Assembly (NCBI GenBank): GCA_013115135.1
Contig: JABANP010000130.1
Span: 1-64,000, forward strand
Direction: 5' to 3'
Source of the DNA: Perkinsus olseni
Taxonomy: Eukaryota; Perkinsozoa; Perkinsida; Perkinsidae
DNA: 64,000 nucleotides
Of the stretch, positions 44,608-55,594 are shown one piece after another. The first letter of the stretch is position 1. Each line of letters starts with the position of its first letter. Under the pieces are notes generated by a model, which did no database searches, had not been told where the DNA came from, and saw nothing but the letters and a program-made list of their open reading frames with translations. Position numbers and translations under genes: made by a program.

Positions 44608-45483
44608 CTACTTAGTCTGCTCCTCCTTCGACGCCTCCTGCTCAGCCAACCTGAGACGATTGAAATTACCGAGAATGGCAAGTGGTGAGGTCCTACTGGG
44701 AAGCGGCCTTCGCGGCGGCGACAGCTTCGGGATAGATATCGCCAGAAGGCTTCATCAGAGAGAAGTAGACAGGATGGAAGTTGGCGATGTCACAGTCGAA
44801 AACCTGCCAATCGTAGCAACCATAAACTACTTCCAAAAATTAATTTTCCGTTTCTTCTGGGAGCAGACTTTTTGATCTTTTTTTCGAAAAATTTCCGAGA
44901 AGGGACACGTCACAATCAGTTATGGCATGCAACGGGAATCGTCTCACCTCCGGGTTTCGCTTCATGAGCGGTACGAAAGCCTCGCGCGTGAGGAGTTGCG
45001 TCTGGCAATCGAATTTTCCCCAAGCATGTTGCAGACTGAAGTTGGTGTAGCGTGCTGCATGGGTGAGCTCTCGCCCTAGACCTGAGGTCAATGACACTAC
45101 TATCGGACAGTCCACAGGGGGCACGCTTGAATAGGGGATTCCCCGTCTCATTGCGCTGCTATCGGACGCTGATTACTCCTTGTAAATCAAAACGATCCTT
45201 AGTTTTGCCAAGTCCTACGTCTACAGCGGACGGGGCCGATTTCAGCGAAACAATAAACATGCGAGAACGAACCAGAAGAGCGATTCTGATTTAAAGAGGT
45301 TATTTTTACTCGGCCCCATCCAACTATAAGCATAGATCGCAATGGTTTCATCATTACACCTAACGCTGGCCAAAGCCTCTATTCTACGGAGTCGATCCAT
45401 CGTGACACGACCCATCGCTCACCTCTGTGTTTGGTGAAGGCCCTGTACCAGCGAAAGGCATTAGCCACTTCCTTACTGCTCAT
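44608..45483 (-). CDS. Small conserved-looking protein, unknown family
   Basis: Starts at 45483 (MSSKEVANAFRWYRAFTKHR, followed by a GTGAGC donor). After a long intron it continues with LGRELTHAARYTNFSLQHAW, GKFDCQTQLLTREAFVPLMK (about 45070-44960), then DIANFHPVYFSLMKPSGDIY, PEAVAAAKAASQ (about 44800-44690). A roughly 45-nt intron leads to LAEQEASKEEQTK with a stop at 44608-44610. Helix-rich and basic at the start, charged at the end, no signal peptide. The composition suggests a small soluble or organelle-associated protein. I do not recognise it; the first intron's acceptor is uncertain. Confidence 0.45.
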
Positions 45484-45903
45484 GCTGATGGAGAAAGAGG
45501 TACCACAGTCTACCTGATTCTTCTACTCTAAACTCATCGTCGATATCGCGCGCGCCCAGACGATCGATATACTGCGCGACCTCAGTCACTGCACGACTCC
45601 CACTATGCTAGAGCCCTGTGTTGTGGCTTTGGGGTAGTACTAGCATTTGGACGGCGATGTTGGCGCGGCTTCTTGATTCACACGGCTCGCTCGTACCGCA
45701 CCATCCGCAACTCACCTCAAGCATGGGCGTTGATGGCCGGGTCGTCCCCGGGATGACTACGCCCTGCTCTCCTCACTAACAATAGCCTACCCTTCTCTCT
45801 TTGATGGAGCGTCTCCATGGTCTCCATCTTGTGCTGTGGAGCTCCACACGTCCACCGCTTCTGTTAGCTTCCCCGAACTCTAACCCCATTGATTGTTTTA
45901 ATA
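45484..45903. other. Divergent intergenic region
   Basis: Between the start of the minus-strand gene (45483) and the first EF-hand gene (45904). It holds a minus-strand open frame at about 45610-45490 (AVTEVAQYIDRLGARDIDDE) that may be an exon of an unresolved gene. Otherwise nothing recognisable. Confidence 0.35.
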
Positions 45904-46375
45904 ATGAGATACGTCTATTTGCTTGCCTTTTTCACGACGCTCTGGACTTGCTTCGTGTCACCCGCTGGGGCGCCTCTCAATGGTAGACGTAGGATGCACC
46001 AGTTTGGCGAACAGTTTCGGGAGTTCGACCAAGACAGGAACGGTAAGTGACCGTAAACACCACTCCGCCGCCGCCCGCAGTTGTTCTCCATGGCAGGTGT
46101 AGTGGATGCTCAGGAGATCCGAAGCGCTCTCGGCATCATGCCTACCAGATTTGTTGATATGTTTTTAAAGAGAGTAGACGTCGACCAAGATGGGAAAAGT
46201 ACGTGCTGGCCTATGGGCTTCAGTCTCGCTTTGGTCTCAGGGATCTCCTCAGTTCGTGCCATTGTCGACTCTCATTCGCTGGACATGTTGATTCGACCAG
46301 CGGAGCGAAGCTTTATTCATGTTGTTTTGTTCAGTTTCTCGCGACGAGTATCTTGAATACGCTCTATCAGACTAG
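45904..46375 (+). CDS. Secreted two-EF-hand protein 1 (short-linker type)
   Basis: Exons 45904-46042, 46097-46198 and 46335-46375 give 93 residues without frame error. A signal peptide (MRYVYLLAFFTTLWTCFVSP) is followed by two canonical EF-hand loops: DQDRNGVVDAQE and DVDQDGKISRDE, each with acidic residues at positions 1, 3, 5 (D/N) and Glu at 12, so both should bind calcium. Intron 1 (54 nt) splits the Gly codon of loop 1 and intron 2 (136 nt) splits the residue-8 codon of loop 2, both in phase 1. Exon 2 is 102 nt. The mature protein is almost only the EF pair, so it is probably a secreted or secretory-pathway calcium binder. First of six tandem paralogues on the same strand. Confidence 0.88.
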
Positions 46376-46614
46376 CCCAGGGATAATGATGAGGAGCTAT
46401 GAGTAGCTAATGTTAATTATGTTGAAGGCCCGGCACTGTTGCCGCCCCTTCCCAGTCTCTTATTATTTCCCAGTAGTATTCTCTCAACTGCACCCCGTAT
46501 TTCTGAGCCCTGCAGCAGCAGCAGCACTTGCTGAGTTGAGTAGCCTATAGTCGACCAGGGGAGACGGGAGGTGTTGGGGCGTCTCGTCGCGGGAGGGCCC
46601 TGCCAGGTTGGGGA

Positions 46615-47484
46615 ATGCTAGTTTTTCTGTTTTTCCTGGCCTCTATGAAATGGTGTATTGTGGTGACAGTAGGCTGGCTGACGTATCAAGGAAGCAGTAG
46701 AATGGAACGTGCAGAGATTCGGGAGTTTCACAGGCAGCATTATTCGTCAATGGATCTCAATCAGGATGGTCAGTCGCCGCCGTCCACAGCGGCTCTTCAC
46801 CGATTGGTATGGTCATGGTCAGGTCTGATAGATGCACAGGAGCTACGAACGACTATGCTGGGCTTGCCTGTGGAGTACCACCCGGTAGCTGAGAAGAGTC
46901 TATTAGATATGGTACACAAGATGGACACCAATCAGGACGGCATTAGTAGGGGGTAGTGGGGACGTGTCCGCTACGATTAGGGAGGCTTGAAGCCTGCCCA
47001 TGGGCATCTGAGTGGCCTTTTCTGGGTTGGTACGGAGAGATTACTAAGCTCCTTCGAGTTGGTGATTGGTCTTGGATTACGTGTAGCTTTCTGGAGTCGT
47101 TGAGTAGCGCTAGGCCGACTGCTATAGATGAGCCTCATTGCCTTGTGCACGGAAGTCTTGCTGGGGCTAGTGCAACATTAGTATAAATTGATGATGATAC
47201 GAGTATTGTGTCTGTAGTAATTCGGTTTTCCCATGATGATGATTGTCGGTATGATCTCGCTGTGTTCGCTCGTCAAGCTTGCAACGATAATGAAGGACCT
47301 AGGATAGAAGGCCCAGGGGAATTCGTACTCTTCCGACTGAGAGCCCGCTGGAGTAACCTTCTCGTGTTTCCATTCGTAATCTGGTAGTAGAATATGAGCT
47401 GTCTTGTTAGTTACCTGGGAGGAGTATGTTGACAGCAGTCTTAACGACTCGGTAACAGCATCAGTAATAGAGGCGGCGAACTAA
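46615..47484 (+). CDS. Secreted two-EF-hand protein 2 (long-linker type)
   Basis: Exons 46615-46768, 46823-46945 and 47411-47484 give 116 residues. An N-terminal hydrophobic signal (MLVFLFFLASMKWCIVVTVG) precedes two EF loops, DLNQDGLIDAQE and DTNQDGIITWEE, both canonical. Intron positions and phases equal those of copy 1, but exon 2 is 123 nt, adding seven residues to the linker between the loops. Intron 2 is unusually long for the array (465 nt). The C-terminus extends beyond loop 2 (YVDSSLNDSVTASVIEAAN). Confidence 0.85.
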
Positions 47485-47879
47485 TTTCTCAAATTGGCCT
47501 TGTCCACTTTCCCCAGCCTTGTGTTGCTACGCCGTTCCGAAATTACGGCCATTCTAGAGGACATGAGGATCCTCAGCGTGGTCGATTCTAACCCACGTGA
47601 TGGCCTAGGTTCTTGCAGAGCCCTCTTCGCTGCTTTCCAGCTCATTTAGTACTGTCATTGCTCACCGCGGTGCCCGGGGAGGGGGTATCCAAGAACTGTG
47701 CAGGTCATTGTGGATGAGTCTCAAGTTTGCCAGGTGTTTCGATCGGATGTCCGTCATATGCCGTTTATTTTTTGAGCTCTCTAGCCTCCCGAAATCATCT
47801 CTCCCAATGCTGCCTATCATCACTCATCATCAAACCATCGGTTGCCTTGCCGTCGACAGTTTTCTGTTCTATTGTTTTA
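47485..47879. other. Spacer between EF-hand genes 2 and 3
   Basis: No coding features. It contains the promoter of copy 3 by position. ORFs across 47708-47962 are shadows. Confidence 0.4.
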
Positions 47880-48281
47880 ATGAAAGGCCTCGCCTTGCCG
47901 CTCACTGTTTCGCTGTTGTACTGCAACGACAAGTTTTTTGTGACTGCCAGAAGGTCCACTGACGAGATGTACATGGAACACTTCAAGTCACTCGACACCA
48001 ACGGCGATGGTAATGTTATTTTACACTTTTTCTATCAGTTTCTCGTCCATGCGTCAGGCTACGTTGATATGCAAGAGATGAGATCGTCCATGCTGGATAT
48101 GCCTCAAGAGTACTGGGCCACAGTCGAACGTAGCATGTATGAGAGATTGATGAAATTGGATACCAATAACGACGGACTGCGTAAAAGCAACGAGTGATGC
48201 TACGGTGGGTAGCAGCTCCTGACCGCAGTTACCTGGGAAGAGTACGTCGATGCTCTGCTCGGCGACACGGTTGATGAATGA
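47880..48281 (+). CDS. Secreted two-EF-hand protein 3 (long-linker type)
   Basis: Exons 47880-48009, 48058-48180 and 48229-48281 give 101 residues in one frame. The signal-like N-terminus is MKGLALPLTVSLLYC. EF loops DTNGDGYVDMQE and DTNNDGLLTWEE have all ligand positions intact. Both introns are 48 nt, phase 1, at the same codons as in copies 1 and 2; the second has a GTAAAA donor. Exon 2 is 123 nt, as in copies 2 and 4. The linker SSMLDMPQEYWATVERSMYE is close to copy 4 (SMLLNIGGENWRTTERSMYD), so 3 and 4 are the most recent pair. Confidence 0.86.
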
Positions 48282-49105
48282 ACTCCCTTTCCTTTTCGAC
48301 ACAGAGGGCAGGCAAAAGGTGCCGCCCGTCCCTACACGGCTTAGACCACCACAACTGCAACTATAACTGTCACCAAGCATGGCTGTGTGTAGTTGAGTTC
48401 GAGTGATGGACACGATGGTTTATCCTCGCCCTCTCTGTAACTGACAGCCGCTCGCTATCGTGTCTATCCTTCCCTAGGCCTGGTGAGCGGCTCATAGCGT
48501 CGTAAGGATAGGTAGTGGGGGTCGTCTTGGTCGTGCCACTGTCGGCAACCGTCCAACTGTACGTGCGTTTTCAGGGTGACGTTGATGGTTGTTGGAATTG
48601 ACCGTTGCCGTATCTATCTTTCCGAACTGCGCCCCCATCATCGTGTTGGTACTTACCGTCGTACGAGTTCAAATGCTTCTCGCGCCGCATCTTCTGAGGC
48701 CTTCTGATTTCTCCTCGCTTAGCCGGCCAAGCTTGGGATAACGGTTTTTAGTACCGTAAAAGACGAATCCAATTAGTCGTACCACTCCATCCATCACTCT
48801 CGTTGTTGGTTATGCGGTTTGAGACAGAAGGGGATCTCACCGGACTGTTTGCTCTCGTTGCTAATTCTTCGCGGATTTTTTCATAACGGATCTTGGACGA
48901 TCTCCCAAGGATCGGGCGCGACACGTCACACGCCGTCGCAGCGCTTCAATTGGCTTCGTCATTATAGAGTCAAGCAGAATCGAGCATTCAATGTTCGGTG
49001 AGCATGCCATCGGATAAGTAGGGCTGAGTGATCGCGGAGTTTTTACTTTATCACTCCGAGTGACGATTTGTTTTTGTCGCGAAGTTTTCTGTTTTCACCT
49101 CTTTT
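48282..49105. other. Spacer between EF-hand genes 3 and 4
   Basis: About 820 bp without a recognisable gene or EF-hand remnant. A minus-strand ORF at 48054-48413 is the shadow of copy 3. Confidence 0.4.
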
Positions 49106-49505
49106 ATGAAAGCGAGAGCACTGCCGTTCCCCATCGTGCTACTCATGTGGCGTTGGGACGGAGTATTTTGTACAAGCTAGAACGCGTCTCGGATGAGATG
49201 TACGCGGAGCACTTCAAATCAGGCCGACATCAATGGCGATGGTATATCTATTTTACGGTTTTTCTGTCAGTTTCGACCCCTCTGTCAGGTTTTATTGACA
49301 TGCAGGAAGTCCGATCGATGCTATTGAACATTGGTGGTGAGAACTGGCGTACTACAGAGCGCAGTATGTATGATAGTTTGAAGAAGTTCGATGCCAATAG
49401 CGATGGATTAAGTAATGACATCAGCCAGAGGGCGCAGGGCTCGACTGTCCTTCACAGTTTCGTGGGGAGGAGTACATTGACGCTTTTCTCGCCGATACCG
49501 CATAA
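49106..49505 (+). CDS. Two-EF-hand protein 4 (long-linker type), frame-broken
   Basis: Same structure as copy 3: exons 49106-49241, 49289-49411 and 49458-49505; introns 47 and 46 nt at identical positions. Loops read as DINGDGFIDMQE and DANSDGLISWEE. As sequenced there are three one-base frame breaks: near 49129 (CCCC in the signal peptide), at 49222 (AGGCC, one extra G before the first loop) and at 49464 (GGGG, one extra G inside the second loop). Each lies at a short run and each repair restores exact agreement with copy 3. It may be sequencing error or a young pseudogene; reading frames between the breaks are well conserved. Confidence 0.6.
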
Positions 49506-49773
49506 GGTGAGCTTTTTCGAGGAAAGTTTGCTCGACTCTCGGGGACGGACAAGGCCGTCCTGTCTTCGAAGGCTTATTGCCTTTTCAACTGTCATCAAGG
49601 CTCTTGCGTGTGTTGAGTTCGGGTCTGGCATGGTGGATACTTTGATCATGATTCCTTTCCATCCTTGTGGGAGCCCAAGGCGTGCTGTTCGGGACCTTTG
49701 TGTTAACCGTGGTTGTGACAACACAGTACAGGATTGCCCGCCTGCTCGTAGTGGCGATTATGGAAGCCCACGG

Positions 49774-50443
49774 ATGAAAATATTACAGGATTACCGATTG
49801 ATAATGCTAATAAGAGTGCTGGCAGCCGCCCTGATGTTCCTCGGCGTCGATAGCAGGGACGAGAAAACAGTTCAGGAGATGTACGAGGGCCAATTTCGAC
49901 AGTTCGACTCAAATGATGATGGTAGCAGCGGCATCGGACCTCTGGACGCATCTGCTCCCCTCGGTCGCCGTAGGTTTGATAGACGCACAGGAACTGAGGG
50001 CCCTCCTCGGCGATTTAGCGGAGCATCACCTGGATGCGTATTTTAGGAAAACTGATACGAATAAGGACGGCGCTGGTAGGGGTACCGTGGCGGTCAGCGT
50101 CGGGTTGTTACAGTGAGAATGAAGCATTATCTATCGGGAGAGACTATGATACAGGATTCTAGCTTCCTTGTTTGTGTACAGGGGCTCGCTAGAGAGTTCC
50201 CGACTTAATTCTTCGCTCCGTCGTGGACTTCGTGGGTGGCCGCGACCTGTGTCATCGAAGCTCATAGTAATCGGTAACGTAGCGCAGTATCGTCCGTCGC
50301 AACTTGAATTGAAGCAAAGAAGTACTTTTCTGTGATCCTGAGAGGCTCTCGCGAAAACAGCGGTTGGGAAAATCTGCTGTTTGATGTCAGTATCCTGGAC
50401 GGAGTTTGTCGGTGATGCCCTGTCTGAGGACGGGAAGGCTTGA
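49774..50443 (+). CDS. Secreted two-EF-hand protein 5 (short-linker type)
   Basis: Exons 49774-49921, 49974-50075 and 50391-50443 give 100 residues with no error. The signal segment contains LIRVLAAALMFLGVDS. EF loops DSNDDGLIDAQE and DTNKDGAVSWTE are canonical. Exon 2 is 102 nt, as in copies 1 and 6; linker LRALLGDLAEHHLDAYFRKT. Intron 1 is 52 nt and intron 2 is 315 nt, both phase 1 at the shared positions. The last exon was identified by the SWTEFVGDALSEDGKA ending, which mirrors copy 3 and copy 4 endings, so the long intron is well supported. Confidence 0.82.
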
Positions 50444-50562
50444 AGCAGATCATCATAGTTCGAGTACAAAGGTCTTTGGGCCAACTCATACTTGTAGTAG
50501 TTGCGTTACCTCCTCCCTCATCTTCTCGTTTGCCAGTGGAACAGTTTTTTCTTCCTCGTGTA

Positions 50563-50943
50563 ATGCGTTCGTTTTTCCTTTCGTGTATTGCCTCTCTGCT
50601 GGTGTCATCTGTACACGGCACAGTGAGGGATATCGATGCCGAGACCATGGGCCGCTTCGACGACCAAATGAAGGAGATGGATCTCGACGGCAATGGTAGT
50701 AGCTCACCGCTGTTCCTCCTTGTTCGGCCGAGGGATGGGTGGCTTGTCAGGTCGAGTCGACGCCCAAGAGATCCGCAGCATCTTTCTGGACATGTCGGAT
50801 TCTTTCGTCGATAGGTTTATGAGAAACATCGATCAAGATCAGGACGGCAGTTGTAGTGTTCACAGGGTCTGTGGTGTGTTTTTACGGTTTTTCTATCAGT
50901 TTCTCGCGACGAGTACTTCGACTACGCGTTCTCTGAAGACTAG
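50563..50943 (+). CDS. Secreted two-EF-hand protein 6 (short-linker type)
   Basis: Exons 50563-50695, 50751-50852 and 50900-50943 give 92 residues. The signal peptide MRSFFLSCIASLLVSSVHG is the clearest of the array. Loops DLDGNGRVDAQE and DQDQDGSFSRDE keep all ligand residues; loop 2 has Phe at position 8, where Ile/Leu is usual. Introns are 55 and 47 nt, phase 1, same positions as the others. The ending SRDEYFDYAFSED matches copy 1 (SRDEYLEYALSD), so copies 1 and 6, at opposite ends of the array, are close relatives. Confidence 0.88.
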
Positions 50944-51107
50944 AAGGAAAGATCGAGCACTTGAAGTAACTGCAGTCGCCAGTGTTGCCGTAGGGCTTCT
51001 AGTTTCTGCCACCTTCATGCGGGCTCGAGTTCTCTAATTTCCCTAGTGGGTCTCCCGTCACCTCGCGATGATCATCAGCATTGTGTGTTTTGTGGGCTTG
51101 AGCTGGA

Positions 51108-54100
51108 ATGGCATCTTCACCTTCTTCCGGGCGTATGCTGGTACACCCAGGAGACCCCAACCTAGTTTTGGAGCTCACGGATGACGGTGCTGTGAGGATA
51201 TTCGACCTACTGGCCAGTCCGAAGGCCGAGGCTGCGGCTGGTCTGATTGATGGTGGCGTGAAAGATGCTTGCTGGCTCTCCATCACTTGCGGGGAAGCTG
51301 TCTTCATCACAGTCACTGACAAGGCGACTATCGAAGCCTACTCAGCTCTGGTGTGCCTCCTGGCGCCGCCCCCTCAGCCACGACCAGAGCCTTTGAAGAT
51401 CCGTAGTGTACCGCAACTTGCACTGGCGGGAACAACGACAGGCTTGTGTGCTACTACCACCTGTGATGTCGTTGGCATTGCCTTCGCTGACGGCCGAGTG
51501 AGCTTAGCTAGGCCTCGGCCGAGGGATGTGAGCGGACATGATACCACATTATGGTTGGATATTCTCAGCACCCTCGACTGCCGTCCTGGCAGCCCGGTGG
51601 CGATCTGCAGTCCGACGGCCTATGCCTATTGTCATGCCCAGCGGGATTCAGTTGTCTTGGAGGGGTTTGGTGCGCGGAGGTCGCCCCAGCAATGCGAGAT
51701 TGATTACCCCAAGGGAGCTGTGGGTGTCATCAGCTTGGCAGCTACGACGGACGTGGTGGCCGCGATCTATGAACCTCGGTGGTACCGGTAAGTGCCAAGA
51801 GTGTATTTACTCGACGTACGAGGTGCCGCCCAGCCTGGTACATTCTTCGGTATTCGATGTCGCGGAGGTCAAGGGCCCACTGCAGATGATGAGCATTAGA
51901 GACACCAACGCAGTGGTCATGGTCGTGAGCTCATCAAGGATCGTCGTCCGATCACGAACGTATTTGGATGGCGAACGATGGCTGAGTTGGGGGCTCTTCG
52001 ATCCTCCCAAATGCTTTGCTCTGATTCCGGAGAAAAGATGGTATGGGCTGGGACCACTGCCTTGCCGCCGGGGGAACTGTCGAAATTCTGTCCAGAGGCT
52101 GCACGAGAGAGTTTTCAAGATCGAGCTTGCCTTTGGAAGAATCCAACCCTGTGATTGCCCTGCATAGAGCTTTGGATACGGCATTTTGCGCAGCCCGAAG
52201 ATTTGCCCGACTGGTGCCATGAGTTTGCAGCTGACGGCGAAGTGAAGCGATTGGTCACCGACGGCCCGTCTCGGCGGTTTTACATCAAACTGGCGTTTAT
52301 CCTCTCGCCAAAGCACAAGAAGGATTGCATTAACTCTGGTGTAGCTGTGAACACCGAGGATTGCTTCTTGGCTTCGATCGGCGAGTCGCAAGATTTTTTA
52401 ATCCAGCTTGTCACTCGGGCCGCCCCCTACGGACGATGACGACGCTGAGCTTTGGAGTACATATTTCCGTCGACTAGGAGTCGGCTTCTGGGCCAACTCC
52501 CTCACCCAACTACGGTCCACCGTTCTGGACTTGCTATTGAAGCGGTCTCTGGCGAAGTACCGAAGGACCAAGGAGTTGTCGGTCATCGAGGGCGAGAGCG
52601 CCTTGTGGTTGGCGCTCCTTGGACGCCAGAAGGTTTTGGCGTCCCTCTATAAGCAGCACGGGCAGTTGACCAGCGACCCCAAGGCCCTCAGAGTTGCCAG
52701 CTTCCTGGCCATGGACTTCACAACACCTGAGAACAAGCGTCTCGGCGCTAAGAACGCTTTCGAGTTGGTCCGCCAAAAACGGCATTCGATGGCAGCAGCG
52801 GTCTTCCTGCTCATCGGCGATGTCCGGTCGGCTGTCAACGTGGCCACGCGGTATCTTGAGGATGTCCAACTGGCCATCCTGTTCATCCGTTGTGGCGATG
52901 CTGATGGGGGCATCACCAAGGAGTGCTTGGACGACTTGTTTGTTGACACGAACTTCGATAGTTGGGTTGGCCTTTGGCGTCTCTGGTCATCTCACGACTA
53001 CCCTGAGCTTGCCCGAAGCTTGGCTGTGGCCGGGTCTGAGGATCTCTCGGTCGCTGGATCCGAGCCCATTGATCGTGACCCATCGCTTGGCGTCCTGCCC
53101 ACTCCGCCACATCTGAGCACCTGTTCTACCAGAGATATCTTTGAGTATCTTTGCAGTGCGGTGCCTGCATTTGGAGCTCAAGCTGAAGGGCTTGTTGTGG
53201 AAGATACTCCAAAAAGTGTCGTTGCCACGCGCTTGCTTGGTCGGGGACTGGCAGCGTTGCTGCCACCAGTAGCGGAGGAGTCGGCCTTGACCAGCGCCGT
53301 CCATTGGGCGAGGAGAGCGTCGATTCTCTTCGACGAAGTTCTCACACCGCGGAAGGCCCCGAAGATGCCATCATGCATTCCGGGAGAAGCCACAGAGCCT
53401 CCTGTTGGCAGCGACCTTCAGAGCTACTGGATACGCAGGGTCCGAGGGGCGTTGCTAGATCCAAGATTGAACCCTATGCCGCCGGCCCCCGAGCTGTGGT
53501 CGATACTGTCGAGGCTGGTCCATACCTCTAATGGAGGCATGCTGCCGAGCTGGGCTGCCGAGCTGACATCCATGGTGCTGGCGGGTATTGGGGACTGGTC
53601 GACCAGCGTACCCGAGGTGCAGGAGGCTGCCGCGGCTGTGGTCCTGAGTGAGCTCGAGAGGCTCCTACTGGAGCACGAGGCCGCTGCGACCGGCCCTTCT
53701 GAGGAGACGCAGGCTGACAAAAGTCGGATCACTCTAGCTGAGCATTACACTGGCGTCTTGTTCGAGCTTCTGCAGCCCAACTCCTCGCCCCAAGTGGCCG
53801 TAGCAGCCGAGGCGCCGCCGCTCACATGCTTGACGGAAGCACCAGGTGGCCATTCTATGCGGCTGCGGTCGCTTGTGGTATGCTCTCTGGTCCTGGAACG
53901 TGTCCTGAGCCCACCTAAAGGCTCTCCTAAACTGACCGTCTATGAACGGCAGTATCAGCTGTTGGTGAGGTGGCACTTGAAGACACACGTCTATGAAGCC
54001 ATGCTGGAGCCCGAAGCCGTACACGCTGGCCAAGCGGACGAACCCAATCGGGAGCATCCCTTGGAGACGATACTGGCAGCACCGAGACGCCTCAGGCTAT

Positions 54101-55504
54101 TGCAAAGTACATGTCCTGCGTATCGTCGAACGCCCGAACAGGAGAGCGAGCACTTGCCGAAGTCCTTGCATCTGTCGGGTATAATGAGCCAGCTTGGGTG
54201 GCACTCTATCACTGGCCTGTGCCTGGATAGATCAGCTGGGGCCTCTCTAAGGCTTGCAGTGTCGGCCGGCCATGAGACGGGACTTGTGAAGGTTATCGAT
54301 CTACCACAGCTCATTCGGACGTCGGTTGGGTTCCGTGATGGCGTGACGCCGGAGGAGTACTATCGCGAAGACTCTCAGTGGCGGATGGACATCGAGCGAT
54401 CGGTGATGAATTCTAATACCAACTTGCCTGCCGGTACCAAGATAGTTCCGAGCGAACGGACTCGCTTCATCATGGGAGCTGCTGAGCCACCAGCGAATAC
54501 CCGCTTGGGCTCGGCCCTACCCCTCCGTCCCGGGTGCAGGATGTATGCTAGTGACGTCATGCTGCTGTCTTTGGGCATCAGCTGGGTCTCTGGCAATAAC
54601 GGCGTCAGTATGTTCGACCGCTTCAACAGCAGTACCGCCCTTAGCCAATCGTCTGTCTGCAATTCCCTGACAGCGCATCCAACGGCCAGCGTCTTCGCCT
54701 CGGCGACCAACAGCGGCGTACGGGTGTGCTCGTTCGGGTGCCCAGCCATTGATGAGCCTGCTCAGGAGTTGTGTGCGTTCGAATCCAGCCAGCGTCCCTC
54801 CTTGCGCGATGCCCTCCGGGTAGCCTCGTGGTCGGGTAATGGCGAGACGCTAGCAGCAATCGGCAAGAGGGGCCACTTGTCGGTATGGTCTGCTCGGCGG
54901 CCAGGCAAGCCCATCATCTCCTTTGACTCGCCCCTTCATTCGAGGGAATGACGTGAAGGCGTTGACGCCCTCAGGCTCCCTGATGCTGATTTGTGGACGG
55001 GAAACTCCAGACGGTTCTGGTGGTGCTGCTATGGTTGACTGCAGGAGCCCGGAGTTGGTCGTCCAAAAGTGGAACGCTGGTCCAGGCCTCGAGTATACGT
55101 GCGCGTCTGGACTGTCCCAGCCGCAAGAGCTGCAGCTTGGCACCTGTGATGGCCGAGTGGTTGATCTGGACACCCGCGCAGGTGGTAGCAGCAAAACGGT
55201 TATGTTGTACCCTGGTGGTCACGACAGAAGCCCGGCTATCCACAGCTTGTTACGGTACGGTCCTGACCAAGACGGCATAGTAGCAGTGACACACGGGAGC
55301 GCCGTGGGAGTCCTTCAAGCTGGGAAGGATGCTGGATCCTTCGACTCCGAATACACTATGCACAAGGGCGGTATGAAGTCGGCCATGCAAGCTGCCTTCA
55401 GCAAGATAGGCCCAAAGCTGGTAGCGGCCGCTGACGCCTGTGGTACCGTAGCCATCACTGCTGGGGCCTTTGATGAGCAACTACTATTGCATAGACTGCC
55501 CTGA
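51108..55504 (+). CDS. Rav1/DmX-like WD-repeat protein (RAVE / V-ATPase assembly)
   Basis: A large protein of the Rav1/DmX/rabconnectin-3 family, which in yeast (as RAVE) promotes V-ATPase assembly. Only one intron is seen (51788-51833, 46 nt). The N-terminal part is WD-like (VLELTDDGAVRIFDLL, HCLAAGGTVEILSRG). The hallmark Rav1p_C core follows: LWSTYFRRLGVGFWANSL, ESALWLALLGRQKVLASLYK, FLAMDFTTPENKRLGAKNAF and MAAAVFLLIGDVRSAVNVAT with RYLEDVQLAILFIRC (about 52450-52910). The C-terminal part returns to propeller-like repeats (SVFASATNSGVRVCSF, NGETLAAIGKRGHLSVWSAR) and ends HRLP at 55504. Frame breaks at 52033 (A4), 52184 (T4), 52423 (C5) and 54931 (C4) each vanish if one base of the run is removed, giving a single protein of roughly 1,450 residues. 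Confidence 0.82.
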
Positions 55505-55594
55505 ATATTATTATACTATTGTGGTGATTTGAATCGAAGAGTTTCTTCCCGCTGTGTGGTTGAGTTGGCCTGGGAGGCCTTTTCTGTCTCTAGC

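Noticed and set aside
55445..55455. ACCGTAGCCAT, the start of the dinoflagellate/Perkinsus trans-spliced leader.
   Set aside because: The match stops after 11-12 bases and it encodes CGTVAI inside the Rav1/DmX-like gene; no leader-RNA gene context (no donor after the leader).
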